Shown here: positions 35,028 through 43,984 of the stretch, one piece after another
Position numbering within the stretch: position 1 is the stretch's first letter
Layout: every line of letters begins with the position of its first letter
NCBI RefSeq assembly: GCF_003387475.1
Contig: NZ_QUNO01000035.1
Coordinates: 1-63,505, forward strand
DNA length: 63,505 nucleotides
Direction: 5' to 3'
Origin: Kutzneria buriramensis
GTDB lineage: Bacteria > Actinomycetota > Actinomycetes > Mycobacteriales > Pseudonocardiaceae
Made by a program: the position numbers and the translations under genes
The notes under the pieces: generated by a model
Databases searched by the model: none
What the model was told of the DNA's origin: nothing
Seen by the model: the letters and a program-made list of their open reading frames with translations, nothing else

Positions 35028-35157
35028 GCCCGGCACCGTAGCACCAGAGAGCGCACCACATGGTCCTCTGACCTGCGGTGATGCGAGCCGCGGAATCCAG
35101 AGTTCGACTTCGCCGAGCCACCAACGACAAACCCGGCTCATCCTCTGACATGGGCCG

Positions 35158-35691
35158 TCACCGCGTCGCCAGGTAGAACGCCAGCGCCGTCACCGACGGC
35201 CCGTCCGGCACCTGGCCCGCCGTCATCAGCTTCGGCACCTCCGCCAACGGCACCCACTCGACCCGGTCCGCTTCGGCGGCTTCAGGTTCCCCGACGAGCG
35301 TTGCGCCGGTTGCGACGAACACCCGGTACAGGTGTGAGCTGATCCCGGCCATCGGCGCATACGTGGTCAGCGGTTCCACTGTGGACACCCGGTATCCGGT
35401 CTCCTCCAACACCTCGCGTCGCGCCGCATCCGCCGGGTCTTCGCCGTCGTCGGACCAGCCGGCGGGGATCTCCCAGCCCCACAAGTCGGTGGCGAACCGG
35501 TGCCGCCACAACAACAGCACCCGGTCCGCGTCGACCACGACGGCGCCGACGGAGGCGCGCGGGAACCGGAGCACGTGGTGCTCGAACCGCTGACCGCCCG
35601 GCACCTCGACGTCGTCCAGGTCCACGTTGACCCACGGCGAGGCGTACACGCGGCGCGTGCCGTGGGTGGTCCAGCGGGAAGAGTCAGCCAC
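35158..35691 (-). CDS. Nudix hydrolase (Pif-like position in the AICE)
   Basis: The 177-residue protein starts at GTG and overlaps the upstream XRE gene by eight bases, so it is translated with it. The Nudix box is complete: GWSDDGEDPADAARREVLEETGY fits G-x5-E-x7-REUxEExG, at about residues 77-99. The box holds Mg2+ for cleavage of nucleoside diphosphate-linked substrates. In the AICE pSAM2, Pif (immunity to repeated transfer) carries a Nudix motif, and Nudix genes next to a regulator are common in AICEs. A role in element exclusion or regulation is therefore plausible here. The substrate cannot be told. Confidence 0.88.
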   Translation of the reverse strand: MADSSRWTTHGTRRVYASPWVNVDLDDVEVPGGQRFEHHVLRFPRASVGAVVVDADRVLLLWRHRFATDLWGWEIPAGWSDDGEDPADAARREVLEETGYRVSTVEPLTTYAPMAGISSHLYRVFVATGATLVGEPEAAEADRVEWVPLAEVPKLMTAGQVPDGPSVTALAFYLATR

Positions 35692-36931
35692 GCGGAAGCT
35701 CCTTCAAATGCGTGTCGAGGTCGGTCACCGCGCCCGTGCTGCGCCACGGAGCGAGCCGGGCGTGCAGTCCCCGGGCCCGGTCGAGGATCGGCCCGACCAG
35801 CGAGCCGGCGGCCGACCGAAGCGCTCCGACCGTCAGCCGCGCCGCTTCCTCGGGCTCGTTCTCGATGAGGCGGCACTCGGCCAGGTCGAGCGTGATCAGC
35901 GCCCGCCCTTTCGCGTCGGACAGCGCACGCCGGTCGAGGGCGGCGTCCAGCAGCGGCGCTGCGTGGGCGGTGTCGCCCAGCGACAGGTAGACAGTGCCGG
36001 CGATGCCGTCCAGCCGTGGGCCGTCGAAGAAATCGGTGCCGGACGCGGCGTCCGTGTTGCTCGACAGCGCGGAGTGCGCGCGATCCAACGCCCGCAGACT
36101 GCCCTCACGGTCGCCGGCCATCGCGGCGGCGCGCGCGTGCAACGCCGCGATCCACGCCTGTCGCCGGTAGCTGGACCGGGCGCGGGCAAGGTCTTCGGCG
36201 CGGGCCAGGAGTTCCCCGGCCTGGTCGTGGTGTCCGGCGTAGAAGGGGCCGACGGAGCGGGTGGCGAGCACCCACGCCGCAAGGTCGGGGTCGGCGGCTT
36301 CCTGCGCCGCCTGCTCCCCGATGTCGAAGTAGTCCGCGGACTCGCCGGGCCGTCCAAGGTCAAGCCACAGCCCGCCGGACAGGCCAGCGAGCACACCGAG
36401 CAGGACGACGGACCGGCGACGTTCCCGGAGGTGCTGGGGCTGGTCGAGAGCTTCGCGGAGGCGGTGGAGCTGACCGGACACCAGCGGGAGGAGCTCGTCG
36501 GGCGGCGTCGTCGGGTAGCGGGCGGCGTAGCCCAGCACGGCGTGTTCCATGTGGTCGAGTGCGGCGCCGGAGATGGCGGAGCGGGTCAGGGCGTCGGTCA
36601 GCCGCCACGGCTCCACATCGACGACGGGGCCAAGCCTCCCGGATGTCGTGGGCACGAGTTGCCCGGAGGGGGCGAAGCCGAGTTCGGCGTCCGTGCTGGC
36701 CCCGAGCACGGCGCGGAGCGCCGCCCGGTAGTGCGCGGCGGGCCACTTCACGGTGCCGTTCTCCCACTTGGCCAGAAGCCGCGGATCGAGGTCGTACCGG
36801 GTGTTCGTGGTGTCCCACAGCCACGCCACAACGGCCTTCACCAGCTCCTGACGGCTCATGCCCTGGCCAGGGGTCGTCCGGGAGGGTTTGGCCTCCCGGC
36901 GCGCGCGGAGCAGGCGGTTCGGCTCGGGCAT
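35684..36931 (-). CDS. XRE-family regulator with TPR-like domain
   Basis: The 415-residue protein begins MPEPNRLLRARREAKPS. A helix-turn-helix region covers about residues 25-75 (MSRQELVKAVVAWLW, DPRLLAKWENGTVKWP). The rest is a helical TPR-like array (about 110-400) with many Ala/Leu, as in signal-sensing actinobacterial XRE proteins. Paired with Nudix, it resembles the replication/transfer control genes of AICEs. A 9-bp inverted repeat in its upstream region (36976-37007) could be its operator, and the divergent genes at 37064 may be its targets. The ligand is unknown. Confidence 0.8.
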   Translation of the reverse strand: MPEPNRLLRARREAKPSRTTPGQGMSRQELVKAVVAWLWDTTNTRYDLDPRLLAKWENGTVKWPAAHYRAALRAVLGASTDAELGFAPSGQLVPTTSGRLGPVVDVEPWRLTDALTRSAISGAALDHMEHAVLGYAARYPTTPPDELLPLVSGQLHRLREALDQPQHLRERRRSVVLLGVLAGLSGGLWLDLGRPGESADYFDIGEQAAQEAADPDLAAWVLATRSVGPFYAGHHDQAGELLARAEDLARARSSYRRQAWIAALHARAAAMAGDREGSLRALDRAHSALSSNTDAASGTDFFDGPRLDGIAGTVYLSLGDTAHAAPLLDAALDRRALSDAKGRALITLDLAECRLIENEPEEAARLTVGALRSAAGSLVGPILDRARGLHARLAPWRSTGAVTDLDTHLKELPRG

Positions 36932-36975
36932 GTCAACATCTTGACGGCCGGGGGCAGCCCGCGCGAGGTGCCGGG

Positions 36976-37007
36976 GTGGTCACGCTGATCTGACCCACCG
37001 TGACCAC
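36976..37007. promoter_or_regulatory. Inverted repeat between divergent genes, candidate XRE operator
   Basis: Arms GTGGTCACG (36976-36984) and CGTGACCAC (36999-37007) are perfectly complementary, with 14 bases between them. They lie in the 132-base gap between the XRE gene and the 37064 gene. Spacing and symmetry suit a dimeric regulator controlling both directions. Confidence 0.5.
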
Positions 37008-37063
37008 GGTTGATCCCTGCGGTGACATCTCGGCGTCGTGCGCGACGGCCCGATGGTTTCTCC

Positions 37064-37468
37064 ATGACCGGGGAGCAAAAGCTGTTCACGGCGTGGATGA
37101 CGTCCACGGACCGCGTGGATCACGCCGTCTCGGATGAGGAGTTCGCGGCGAACCGCCCGGAGCCGGAAGCAATGTGCGGCGCGGTGATCATGCTCGCGAG
37201 CATGGAGACCCCGCCCGGCCCGCGCTGCGCCCGGTGCACCGCGTTCCTCGCGGCCCGAGAGTCGCTTCGTGGCCTGGAACAGCGCCTCGATCCGCACCGG
37301 CACCGCCGCCCGTCGTGGCTGGGCCGACTCCTACATCCGAACACTTCGACTCCGGTCGTCCCGGGCCCGCGCGCTCTCGCTCGGGACGGCCGGCTCCAAG
37401 CTCCGGTGGACACGGCGGGCTCCCCGGCCGCTGTGTCCACCGGGCTTCCCAAGGGAGCGGGCGCGTGA
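37064..37468 (+). CDS. Hypothetical AICE protein with CxxC motif
   Basis: The 134-residue product starts MTGEQKLFTAWMTSTDRVDH. It has a PRCARCTAF Cys pair at about residue 57, likely metal-binding, followed by a His/Arg/Pro-rich linker that looks disordered. Its stop overlaps the next gene's GTG (GTGA), so the pair is an operon. It reads divergently from the XRE regulator. The family is not recognised. Confidence 0.6.
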   Translation: MTGEQKLFTAWMTSTDRVDHAVSDEEFAANRPEPEAMCGAVIMLASMETPPGPRCARCTAFLAARESLRGLEQRLDPHRHRRPSWLGRLLHPNTSTPVVPGPRALARDGRLQAPVDTAGSPAAVSTGLPKGAGA

Positions 37469-37842
37469 ACGTCCTCGACGTCGCCGTCGCGCTGTGGCCC
37501 GAGCTGGACGACCTTCGCCACTTGGACGGCTGGTCGTGGCAGCGCGGCGACGGCGCGGGCGACCTCGCCGAGTGCGGGCTGTGCGGCTATCGGTCGCTGA
37601 CCCCGCTGTGGATGGAATGCTTGTGGATCTTCGGCCCCTCCGACGCGCACGCCGTCCGCGCGATGGCGGGCGGGGAGCCGACGTGGACGTTTGAGGGCAC
37701 CGTGGCGGAGGCGCTGACCGCCCTCGCCGAGTTGCCGCGCCCCGGTCAGCCGGGTGCACCGCTGGTCGCGATCAACACCGGTTGGACGGTGAGTCCTCCC
37801 GGTGCCGCCGACGGGGATCTGGCGACGCGTACATTCGGGTGA
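37465..37842 (+). CDS. Hypothetical AICE protein of 125 residues
   Basis: It begins at GTG with VNVLDVAVALWPELDDL, translationally coupled to the previous gene. It contains a CGLCGY pair (about residue 37) and aromatic stretches (PLWMECLWIFGPS). There is no membrane helix or signal peptide. It is presumably an accessory or regulatory protein of the element; function unknown. Confidence 0.6.
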   Translation: MNVLDVAVALWPELDDLRHLDGWSWQRGDGAGDLAECGLCGYRSLTPLWMECLWIFGPSDAHAVRAMAGGEPTWTFEGTVAEALTALAELPRPGQPGAPLVAINTGWTVSPPGAADGDLATRTFG

Positions 37843-37932
37843 TTACGCCCTGTTTCGCGACTTCGATTCGTCTGGCAGGTTGCGACACTGCGTGACCTGC
37901 CGATGTCGAGGCGGGACCACGAGGGAGCCGTG

Positions 37933-40275
37933 ATGCGGGTGCAGAGGTGGAGCCGGCGAGGCTGGACGGTGTTCGCCCTGCTCACTGTCACCGCGATGGT
38001 CGCCGTGCCCGGCGCGCTGGCCGCGGCGGGGATCAAAGACACGTGGTGGACAGGGCTCACTGCTGGCGCTGCGGTGGTGTTGGGGGTGTTCGCCAAGCCG
38101 CTGACCGAACGCATGCAGCAGATCTCAAAGCGCCGAGACGACAACGACCTGGCCGTGCTCAACGGCTGTCTGGTCACCGCCCGGGGCGAGTTGCCGACCG
38201 TGCGCCAGATCCGGGATCCACGCCAACTCGGCGTGCACCCCGCCGCTCGCCTGTCCGACTCCGACGGAGCAGATCCCGTCACGGAGACCGCGCCGGCCTA
38301 CGTGCCGCGCGACGTGGACGAGACGGTGCGGCGCCGGATCGCGCGCGGCGGATTCGTGCTGCTGGTCGGCGACTCCACCGCAGGCAAATCCCGCACCGCG
38401 TACGAGGCGATCGCGGCCACTGTGCCCGACCACGTCCTGATAGCCCCGACGAACGCGGCCGCGGTGCGGGTGGCGGTGGACCGCGCGACCCAGACCAGCA
38501 ACTGCGTCGTGTGGCTCAACGACCTGGAGCACTACCTCGGCGCCGACGGCCTCACCTCGGAAATGCTGGCCCGACTGCGCACCGGCAAGGGACATCGGGT
38601 GGTGGTTGCCACCATCCGCGCCGTGGAATACGACCGATTCACCGATGTCGCCGGCGATGACGCTGCCCGGCAGACGTTCCGGGCCGCCCGTGCGGTATTG
38701 GCGTCGGCTGACGAAGAGGTCCGGGTCCCGCGGCGGTTGTCCACCGCCGAGCGAGCCAGCGCTGAGGATCGCGCCTGGGACCTGCGGATCGCCGACGCCT
38801 TGCGGCACAGCGGGGACTACGGACTGGCCGAGTACCTGGCGGCTGGTCCCGAACTGGTTCGGTCCTGGCGCAACGGTTGGGAACCCGGCACTCACCCGCG
38901 GGGCGCCGCGCTGGTCGCGGCGGCGGTGGACGTCCGTCGTGCGGGCCTGGTGCCGCCGTTGCCCGGCCGGCTGCTGGAGGAATTGACCGACACGTACCTC
39001 CAACGAGACGGCGGAGACCGGCTACGGCCAGAGAGCATGGAGGCCGCGTGGGAATGGGCGCTGCGCCCGCGCCGCGCCACCACCGCGCTGATGACCGGGT
39101 CCGCCAAGGCCGGCTACGACGTCTTCGACTACCTGGTCGACCTGACCCAACGCGAAAGCACACCCGACACGTTTGTCCCGGCGTCGGTGCTCCGCGCCGC
39201 CGTGGACTACGCCGACGGCTCCACGGCGCAAACTATCGGCTCGACGGCCCGCGAACAGGGTTATTACGAGGTTGCCGCTGATGCATTGTCGGCAGCGGTT
39301 CAACAGAACAGCGCCGACAATGGCTCCGAGCATCCGGACACGCTGATCAGCCGCAACAACCTCGCCAGCGTGCTCCGGGCCCTTGGGCGGTTGGAGGAGG
39401 CCGAGCGAGAGAGCCGCGCCGTTTTGGAAGCGAGCATTCGGGTGTCGGGTCCGGAACATCCGGGCACGCTGATCAGCCGCAACAACCTCGCCCTCGTGCT
39501 CCAGGACCTCGGGCGGTTGGAGGAGGCCGAGCGAGAGGGCCGCGCCGAACTTGAGATCTCCACTCGGGTGTTGGGTCCGGAGCATCCGGACACGCTGATC
39601 AGCCGCAACAACCTCGCCCTCGTGCTCCGGGCCCTTGGGCGGTTGGAGGAGGCCGAGCGAGAGAGCCGCGCCGTTTTGGAAGCGCGCATTCGGGTGTCGG
39701 GTCCGGAACATCCGGGCACGCTGATCAGCCGCAACAACCTCGCCCTCGTGCTCCAGGACCTCGGGCGGTTGGAGGAGGCCGAGCGAGAGCACCGCGCCGA
39801 ACTTGAGATCTCCACTCGGGTGTTGGGTCCGGAGCATCCGGACACGCTGATCAGCCGCAACAACCTCGCCAGCGTGCTCCAGGACCTCGGGCGGTTGGAG
39901 GAGGCCGAGCGAGAGCACCGCGCCGTTTTGGAAGCGCGCATTCGGGTGTCGGGTCCGGAACATCCGGAGACGCTGACCAGCCGCAACAACCTCGCCCTCG
40001 TGCTCCAGGACCTCGGGCGGTTGGAGGAGGCCGAGCGAGAGCACCGCGCCGTTTTGGAAGCGCGCATTCGGGTGTTGGGTCCGGAGCATCCGGGCACGCT
40101 GACCAGCCGCAACAACCTCGCCGCCGTGCTCCGGGACCTCGGGCGGTTGGAGGAGGCCGAGCGAGAGCACCGCGCCGTTTTGGAAGCGCGCATTCGGGTG
40201 TTGGGTCCGGAACACCCCAGCACAGTGATCAGCCGAACCAGCCTCGCTCACGTGCGATCTCTCCGTGGCGAGTAA
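37933..40275 (+). CDS. Membrane-anchored P-loop protein with seven near-identical TPR repeats
   Basis: The ATG at 37933 is preferred because GAGGGA sits just upstream; a start at 37903 is possible. The 780-residue protein has two N-terminal hydrophobic helices (about 10-33 and 38-56), then a cytoplasmic P-loop region with GDSTAGKSRTAYEA (about 144-157) and WLNDLEHYLG as a Walker B-like segment. It ends in seven full 42-residue TPR units plus a cap (consensus RNNLALVLQDLGRLEEAE). The repeats are nearly identical at DNA level, including a 252-bp dimeric pattern, so copy number can change easily. The architecture is that of a sensor ATPase tethered to the membrane, plausibly another defence or signalling protein. 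Confidence 0.8.
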   Translation: MRVQRWSRRGWTVFALLTVTAMVAVPGALAAAGIKDTWWTGLTAGAAVVLGVFAKPLTERMQQISKRRDDNDLAVLNGCLVTARGELPTVRQIRDPRQLGVHPAARLSDSDGADPVTETAPAYVPRDVDETVRRRIARGGFVLLVGDSTAGKSRTAYEAIAATVPDHVLIAPTNAAAVRVAVDRATQTSNCVVWLNDLEHYLGADGLTSEMLARLRTGKGHRVVVATIRAVEYDRFTDVAGDDAARQTFRAARAVLASADEEVRVPRRLSTAERASAEDRAWDLRIADALRHSGDYGLAEYLAAGPELVRSWRNGWEPGTHPRGAALVAAAVDVRRAGLVPPLPGRLLEELTDTYLQRDGGDRLRPESMEAAWEWALRPRRATTALMTGSAKAGYDVFDYLVDLTQRESTPDTFVPASVLRAAVDYADGSTAQTIGSTAREQGYYEVAADALSAAVQQNSADNGSEHPDTLISRNNLASVLRALGRLEEAERESRAVLEASIRVSGPEHPGTLISRNNLALVLQDLGRLEEAEREGRAELEISTRVLGPEHPDTLISRNNLALVLRALGRLEEAERESRAVLEARIRVSGPEHPGTLISRNNLALVLQDLGRLEEAEREHRAELEISTRVLGPEHPDTLISRNNLASVLQDLGRLEEAEREHRAVLEARIRVSGPEHPETLTSRNNLALVLQDLGRLEEAEREHRAVLEARIRVLGPEHPGTLTSRNNLAAVLRDLGRLEEAEREHRAVLEARIRVLGPEHPSTVISRTSLAHVRSLRGE

Positions 40276-40382
40276 GCCGCTAAGCACGCAGGCAGCAGGT
40301 GCGACACCCTGTCTAGAGACGCACAGCATAAGTGGAGTACTGACCAAGGCGGTCCGCCTGACCGTCCGCGGCGTTAGTGAAA

Positions 40383-41186
40383 TTAGGTGCGATCAAGAAA
40401 GATCACCGTTGCGTCATCCGATATCTTATTGCGAGGCCAAAGTTTACCCAGCGGGTCTGATTCTTCGGCGGCCCGCACCTGTGAGATAAGCTCGCGCGGC
40501 CCATCATTTGTCAGAACGTCAAGCGCCCCACGCCAGCTGTATAGGCTGAACGGGTCCACGGCTCGCGCGGCGCCGTCGGTTAGGACTGCAACTCTTCGAA
40601 CAGCGAAAAGTGGCATCTCGCCGGTTATTGCCTCATCTGCGGCACTGGGGTCGGCGGCGGCGATCCAGTAGCCGCCGGGTGTGTTTCTGGCGGCTATCTC
40701 TGCCCGCTTCATTTTGATCAGCGCTGCGGCCTTGTCGCTAGAATCGGCCGGTAGTGCGTCTGCTTCCGCGCGTTCAGCCAGGGCGGTCTTGTTTACGCGA
40801 AGGTCGCTAATCGCGAGCTGATTCGTGCCGCTGTCAATTACGATGGTGACGTCACCTAGGGCCAGGTACCGAAGACGGTCGCCGTCGATCTTTACGATTC
40901 CTACGGCTGCACAAGGCGTTGCAGGGTTGGTTAGGTCGCACGATCTAGCATGTAGTCCTGCGGTGTGCAGAATACCCGCACGCAAAGCCTCGGTCGGGTC
41001 GAGGTGAGAGTGATCTAGTATGGACGTCGCGAGCCTCTCCGCAAACCACGCGACGCCGTGCGCGCATCCCGTGTCGGTTCGAGCTGTCAAGCCGTCGAGT
41101 ACAACCATTGCGCGCGGGTTGCATGCGGCACAATCCTCATTATCGGCATTGACTGAGCCAGGTTTGGTTGCAAGCTGGATTAGCAT
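40383..41186 (-). CDS. PP2C-like serine/threonine phosphatase
   Basis: The 267-residue protein shows PP2C hallmarks in order: NADNEDCAA near the N-terminus (metal-binding Asp/Glu), VVLDGLTART in place of DGxGG, the central AVGIVKIDGDRLRYLALGD, then AVLTDGAARAVD and a final DDATVIFLDRT. It is small for the family and cytoplasmic. It begins three bases after the HTH gene at 41190 ends, so the two form an operon. It probably removes phosphate from a regulator or kinase substrate in the same pathway, but no kinase is encoded in the window. Composition is less GC-rich than the neighbouring backbone. Confidence 0.75.
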   Translation of the reverse strand: MLIQLATKPGSVNADNEDCAACNPRAMVVLDGLTARTDTGCAHGVAWFAERLATSILDHSHLDPTEALRAGILHTAGLHARSCDLTNPATPCAAVGIVKIDGDRLRYLALGDVTIVIDSGTNQLAISDLRVNKTALAERAEADALPADSSDKAAALIKMKRAEIAARNTPGGYWIAAADPSAADEAITGEMPLFAVRRVAVLTDGAARAVDPFSLYSWRGALDVLTNDGPRELISQVRAAEESDPLGKLWPRNKISDDATVIFLDRT

Positions 41187-41189
41187 TGG

Positions 41190-42047
41190 TCACCCCTCGT
41201 GGCGGTAAATAGGAGCGACACGATCGACACTGCGCATCTTCAGCTGGTCGCCCGCTTCGAACTCGTAGCGCACGATGGTTGAGAACCGGCGAGCTTTGAT
41301 TTCCCGGTGCAGCTCTGCAAGGTTCTGGGTTACAAATTGCGCGGCACCCAACGTTCCCGGTGCATGTAGCCCTGCGAGATACAGGAAGGTTCCCTTGCCG
41401 TCTGGACGGGGCAGACGTCCCACATAACCGTAGTCGGCGCTCTCGCCAAGGTCTCGCGGCGAACGATACTCCTTGCCTTCTGTGAGATCGACGAGATACC
41501 AGCCTTTATCGTCGGAGAGGTACCGGATGTGAGGGTCCGCGCCCATGACCTGCGCCAGAAAGGGCAGCAGTCGAGGGTTGGTTAGGACGATTAGGTTGGA
41601 CCTGTTCAGATCGACATTGCCGGGAGCTGGCACAACCTCGTATGTCGCGTCAAGCCCGGTCCGCCGGGCGGACTGCCCGAGTAGCTCGAACGACGCGAAT
41701 GACTCGGCCGAAAGAACATCGCTGGGATCGTTGCGGTTCGGCTCGCGTTTTGCACCAATGGCGACAGTGAGATTCCCGTTACCGTAGAAGGCCCGTTCTG
41801 GCCGCAGGCCGGCTGTGAGTAGCTGAGAGATCCGCCCCTTGGACATGTCCAGTAGCGCAGCCATCTGCGTCTGTGTCATGCCTCCGGCTTGCAGCTGTTC
41901 GAGCGCTTCTCGTCGCAGTCGCGACAGCTCGGCAATCACAGCCTGATGCTCGTCGATCAGCGTTCCAACCAACTGCGCACGCTCGGCAGGGTCCGCGACC
42001 GCTGCCACGCGCTCTACGTCTGTCACAGCCTGCTCCGCTCCTGTCAT
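41190..42047 (-). CDS. Helix-turn-helix protein with a C-terminal sensor-like domain
   Basis: The start is set at MTGAEQAVTDVERV (ATG, 42047); the longer frame to 42095 runs into the promoter area. The 285-residue protein has an N-terminal helical segment and an HTH (QAGGMTQTQMAALLDMSKGRISQLL, about residues 54-79). The C-terminal domain (about 115-285) includes SNLIVLTNPRLLPFL, KGWYLVDLTEGKEYRSP and FLYLAGLHAPGTLGAA. I have seen this type of domain only in actinobacterial HTH or sigma-like proteins of unknown function. It is the first gene of the PP2C operon and reads divergently from the AICE backbone operon. The palindrome at 42131-42159 is a likely operator. Confidence 0.7.
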   Translation of the reverse strand: MTGAEQAVTDVERVAAVADPAERAQLVGTLIDEHQAVIAELSRLRREALEQLQAGGMTQTQMAALLDMSKGRISQLLTAGLRPERAFYGNGNLTVAIGAKREPNRNDPSDVLSAESFASFELLGQSARRTGLDATYEVVPAPGNVDLNRSNLIVLTNPRLLPFLAQVMGADPHIRYLSDDKGWYLVDLTEGKEYRSPRDLGESADYGYVGRLPRPDGKGTFLYLAGLHAPGTLGAAQFVTQNLAELHREIKARRFSTIVRYEFEAGDQLKMRSVDRVAPIYRHEG

Positions 42048-42130
42048 GGGGGCTAAACCGCAGTCTAGCTGGCTACACCCCCCTGCAACACCCACGCCTG
42101 CCTACCCCCAGCGACGTACGACAGGTTGAT

Positions 42131-42187
42131 ACCCCACTAAAAAGTTGGTTTAGAGGGGTTGACGCAGCCGGTTTACCGTGGTGTTCT
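42131..42187 (+). promoter_or_regulatory. Candidate operator and promoter for the AICE backbone operon
   Basis: Arms ACCCCACTAAA (42131-42141) and TTTAGAGGGGT (42149-42159) form an imperfect palindrome with one mismatch and a 7-base spacer. Its right edge abuts TTGACG (42159-42164), a good -35 box; 17 bases on is a weak TGTTCT. A repressor on the palindrome would block this promoter. The HTH gene starts 84 bases away in the other direction, which suggests autoregulation. Confidence 0.55.
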
Positions 42188-42743
42188 GTAGTAGCCAACG
42201 AGGGAAGTTGCAGGTAGAACCCCCCTAGACGAAGCAGGGAGCGTCGATGCAGAAGCAAATCGTCTGGCCGCCCCCGGCTCGTGAGGCCAGTCCGGAGCTC
42301 GGTACCGGCGCTGTCACCGCCTGCGAAGGACACGGCGACGCCGTGCTGTAACTCGCAGTACCCAGCGTTCCGGCCGGGTACCCGGGGCAACGAATTGTCC
42401 GGGCATCTCCCAGGCCGCTGGAAAACCAGCAGTCCAATCCCACGTCGACATCTGTGGGTGACGCACGCCCAAAACAGGCTGCGTCACTGTTCTTTGAGAA
42501 CTGAAGAAAAGCGCCGCAAGCCACCTTCGGGTGGCTGCACGTCGCCCCCAGCGACCGCATCTCGAATCAGTACGGCGGTCGTAAAACGTGAGTAGGCCGA
42601 GGGAGTGCAGACCAACCTCCCCCGGGGCCTACACCCCTTCCCCACACCTCCTGACCTGCGTAAAGCCCCACCTACCCGGACGGCGACCGCAAACGCCCCA
42701 TCGCTCCAATCCTCTTGTCGCTCGCTTCCACTCGGAGGCTTCC
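42188..42743. other. Long leader before the backbone operon, no supported gene
   Basis: About 550 bases follow the promoter with no convincing gene. A hairpin AGCCACC-TTCG-GGTGGCT lies at 42519-42536 with a stable tetraloop and no T run. The leader may carry RNA-level control or hidden short genes. The ribosome site CGGAGG lies just before the first gene at 42744. Confidence 0.45.
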
Positions 42744-43040
42744 ATGTCGACGTCATACGTCCCCACCGAACGCGTGGACCTCGACCAACTGACCGCCGTC
42801 GTCGACGCGGTCCGCGCCGGCCACAGCACTCTGGCCGGTTCCGGCCTGACCAGCTCGGTCGCCGCCGGCGAGGCCCGCGAGCGCCGCGACCACCGCACCG
42901 CCGCCCGCACCGCCCCCACCCAGCAGCCCGCCCCGACCGCCGCCACGGCGGAGGCCACGCGACTGCCCCGCCGGCTGCGCCCGCGCCGCCGCGCCCCGCT
43001 GCCCGTCCGCCCCGGCGTGCTGCCGACCGCCACCCACTGA
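42744..43040 (+). CDS. Small basic AICE backbone protein
   Basis: The 98-residue product starts MSTSYVPTERVDLDQLTAVV, with CGGAGG eight bases upstream. The N-terminal half is helical and acidic; the C-terminal half is Ala/Pro/Arg-rich (RLPRRLRPRRRAPLPVRP), likely disordered and nucleic-acid binding. It is the first gene of a long co-directional run of small overlapping genes typical of AICE backbones. Family and function unknown. Confidence 0.6.
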   Translation: MSTSYVPTERVDLDQLTAVVDAVRAGHSTLAGSGLTSSVAAGEARERRDHRTAARTAPTQQPAPTAATAEATRLPRRLRPRRRAPLPVRPGVLPTATH

Positions 43041-43082
43041 CCAGCCCGTCACCCGTTCCACCAGCTACCTGGGAGTACCGCG

Positions 43083-43403
43083 ATGACCACCCCGTACCTG
43101 CCCGTCACCGACGCCGAGTTCACCGCCGAGAACGGCTCGGTGGACCTGGACCAGGCCAACCTGATGCTGACCCCGCTCGACCCCGAGTTCGCCTACCTGA
43201 TCAGCCACCCACGGCTGTCCGCTCAGCTGGCCGCGGTGCGCCAGCTCGGCCCCGAGCCCACCACCGCCCTGGTCGACGGCAGCGCCCGCAAGGCCCGCGA
43301 CGCCCGTATCGCCCGCCGCCAGCAGCAGGCCGCCGCCGACAACGTGCACACGCTGCACCCGGCGTTCCTGCCGGTGGTCGAGGTCGAGGCGGAGGCGGCG
43401 TGA
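43083..43403 (+). CDS. Hypothetical AICE protein of 106 residues
   Basis: It begins MTTPYLPVTDAEFTAENGSV; its N-terminal VDLDQANL echoes the VDLDQLTA of the previous gene. It is predicted mostly helical with a basic stretch (RKARDARIARRQQQ). Its stop overlaps the next start (TGATG), so translation is coupled. No domain is recognised. Confidence 0.6.
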   Translation: MTTPYLPVTDAEFTAENGSVDLDQANLMLTPLDPEFAYLISHPRLSAQLAAVRQLGPEPTTALVDGSARKARDARIARRQQQAAADNVHTLHPAFLPVVEVEAEAA

Positions 43404-43984
43404 TGACCGACAACACCGCTCGCGGTCTGGGCCTGTTCGGTGCCCTGGGCACCACGTTCGATCTGTTCCACGAGTCGCTGGACCACTGGTTTCAGACCTC
43501 GTGGATGGCGTGCAACAAGCGCCGCCACGGCGACCAGCGCGTCTACCGCGACGGCGTCCCGGTCGGCGCCGAGCCGGACGACCGGGCCGGCCAGCCGACC
43601 CTGACCGCTTCCCAGCTGGGCCGGCGGGCCTGCACCGCGCACGTCGCCGTCTACACCGCCGGTCAGATCGCCGCCGCGACCGCGGTGACCCGGATGCTCG
43701 GCTACCGCCTGCCGCCGTCCGCGGTGCTGGCCGGGGCGGCGATCACCGCCGGCACGCACTGGCTGCTCGACCGCGGCCCCACCCTGACCCGCCTGGCCGC
43801 GCTGGCCGGGCGCTCGGAGTACCTGGCCAGCGTGACCGTGGTCCGCCAGCCCGACGGCGCCGCCGAGCAGCACGGCGCCGGCACCGCCTGGAACGAGATG
43901 GACCGCTCCGCCCACCGCTTGCTCGGCTGGGTCGCCACCGCCGTCACCGTCATCCTCGCCCTCACGAAAGGCCACCGCTCATGA
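43403..43984 (+). CDS. AICE membrane protein
   Basis: The 193-residue protein starts at ATG overlapping the preceding stop. It has two hydrophobic spans near the middle (VAVYTAGQIAAATAVT, AVLAGAAITAGTHWLL) and a C-terminal one (LLGWVATAVTVILALT). N-terminal FDLFHESLDHWFQTSWM and a Gln/Thr-rich loop precede them. Small membrane proteins next to the transfer gene in AICEs and Streptomyces plasmids act in intramycelial spread (Spd proteins), so a spread or mating-structure role is likely but unproven. Confidence 0.6.
   Translation: MTDNTARGLGLFGALGTTFDLFHESLDHWFQTSWMACNKRRHGDQRVYRDGVPVGAEPDDRAGQPTLTASQLGRRACTAHVAVYTAGQIAAATAVTRMLGYRLPPSAVLAGAAITAGTHWLLDRGPTLTRLAALAGRSEYLASVTVVRQPDGAAEQHGAGTAWNEMDRSAHRLLGWVATAVTVILALTKGHRS

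Noticed and set aside
42605-43402. Long upstream extension of the 43403 gene
   Set aside because: It overlaps two genes with better starts and has Arg/Pro-rich shadow composition.
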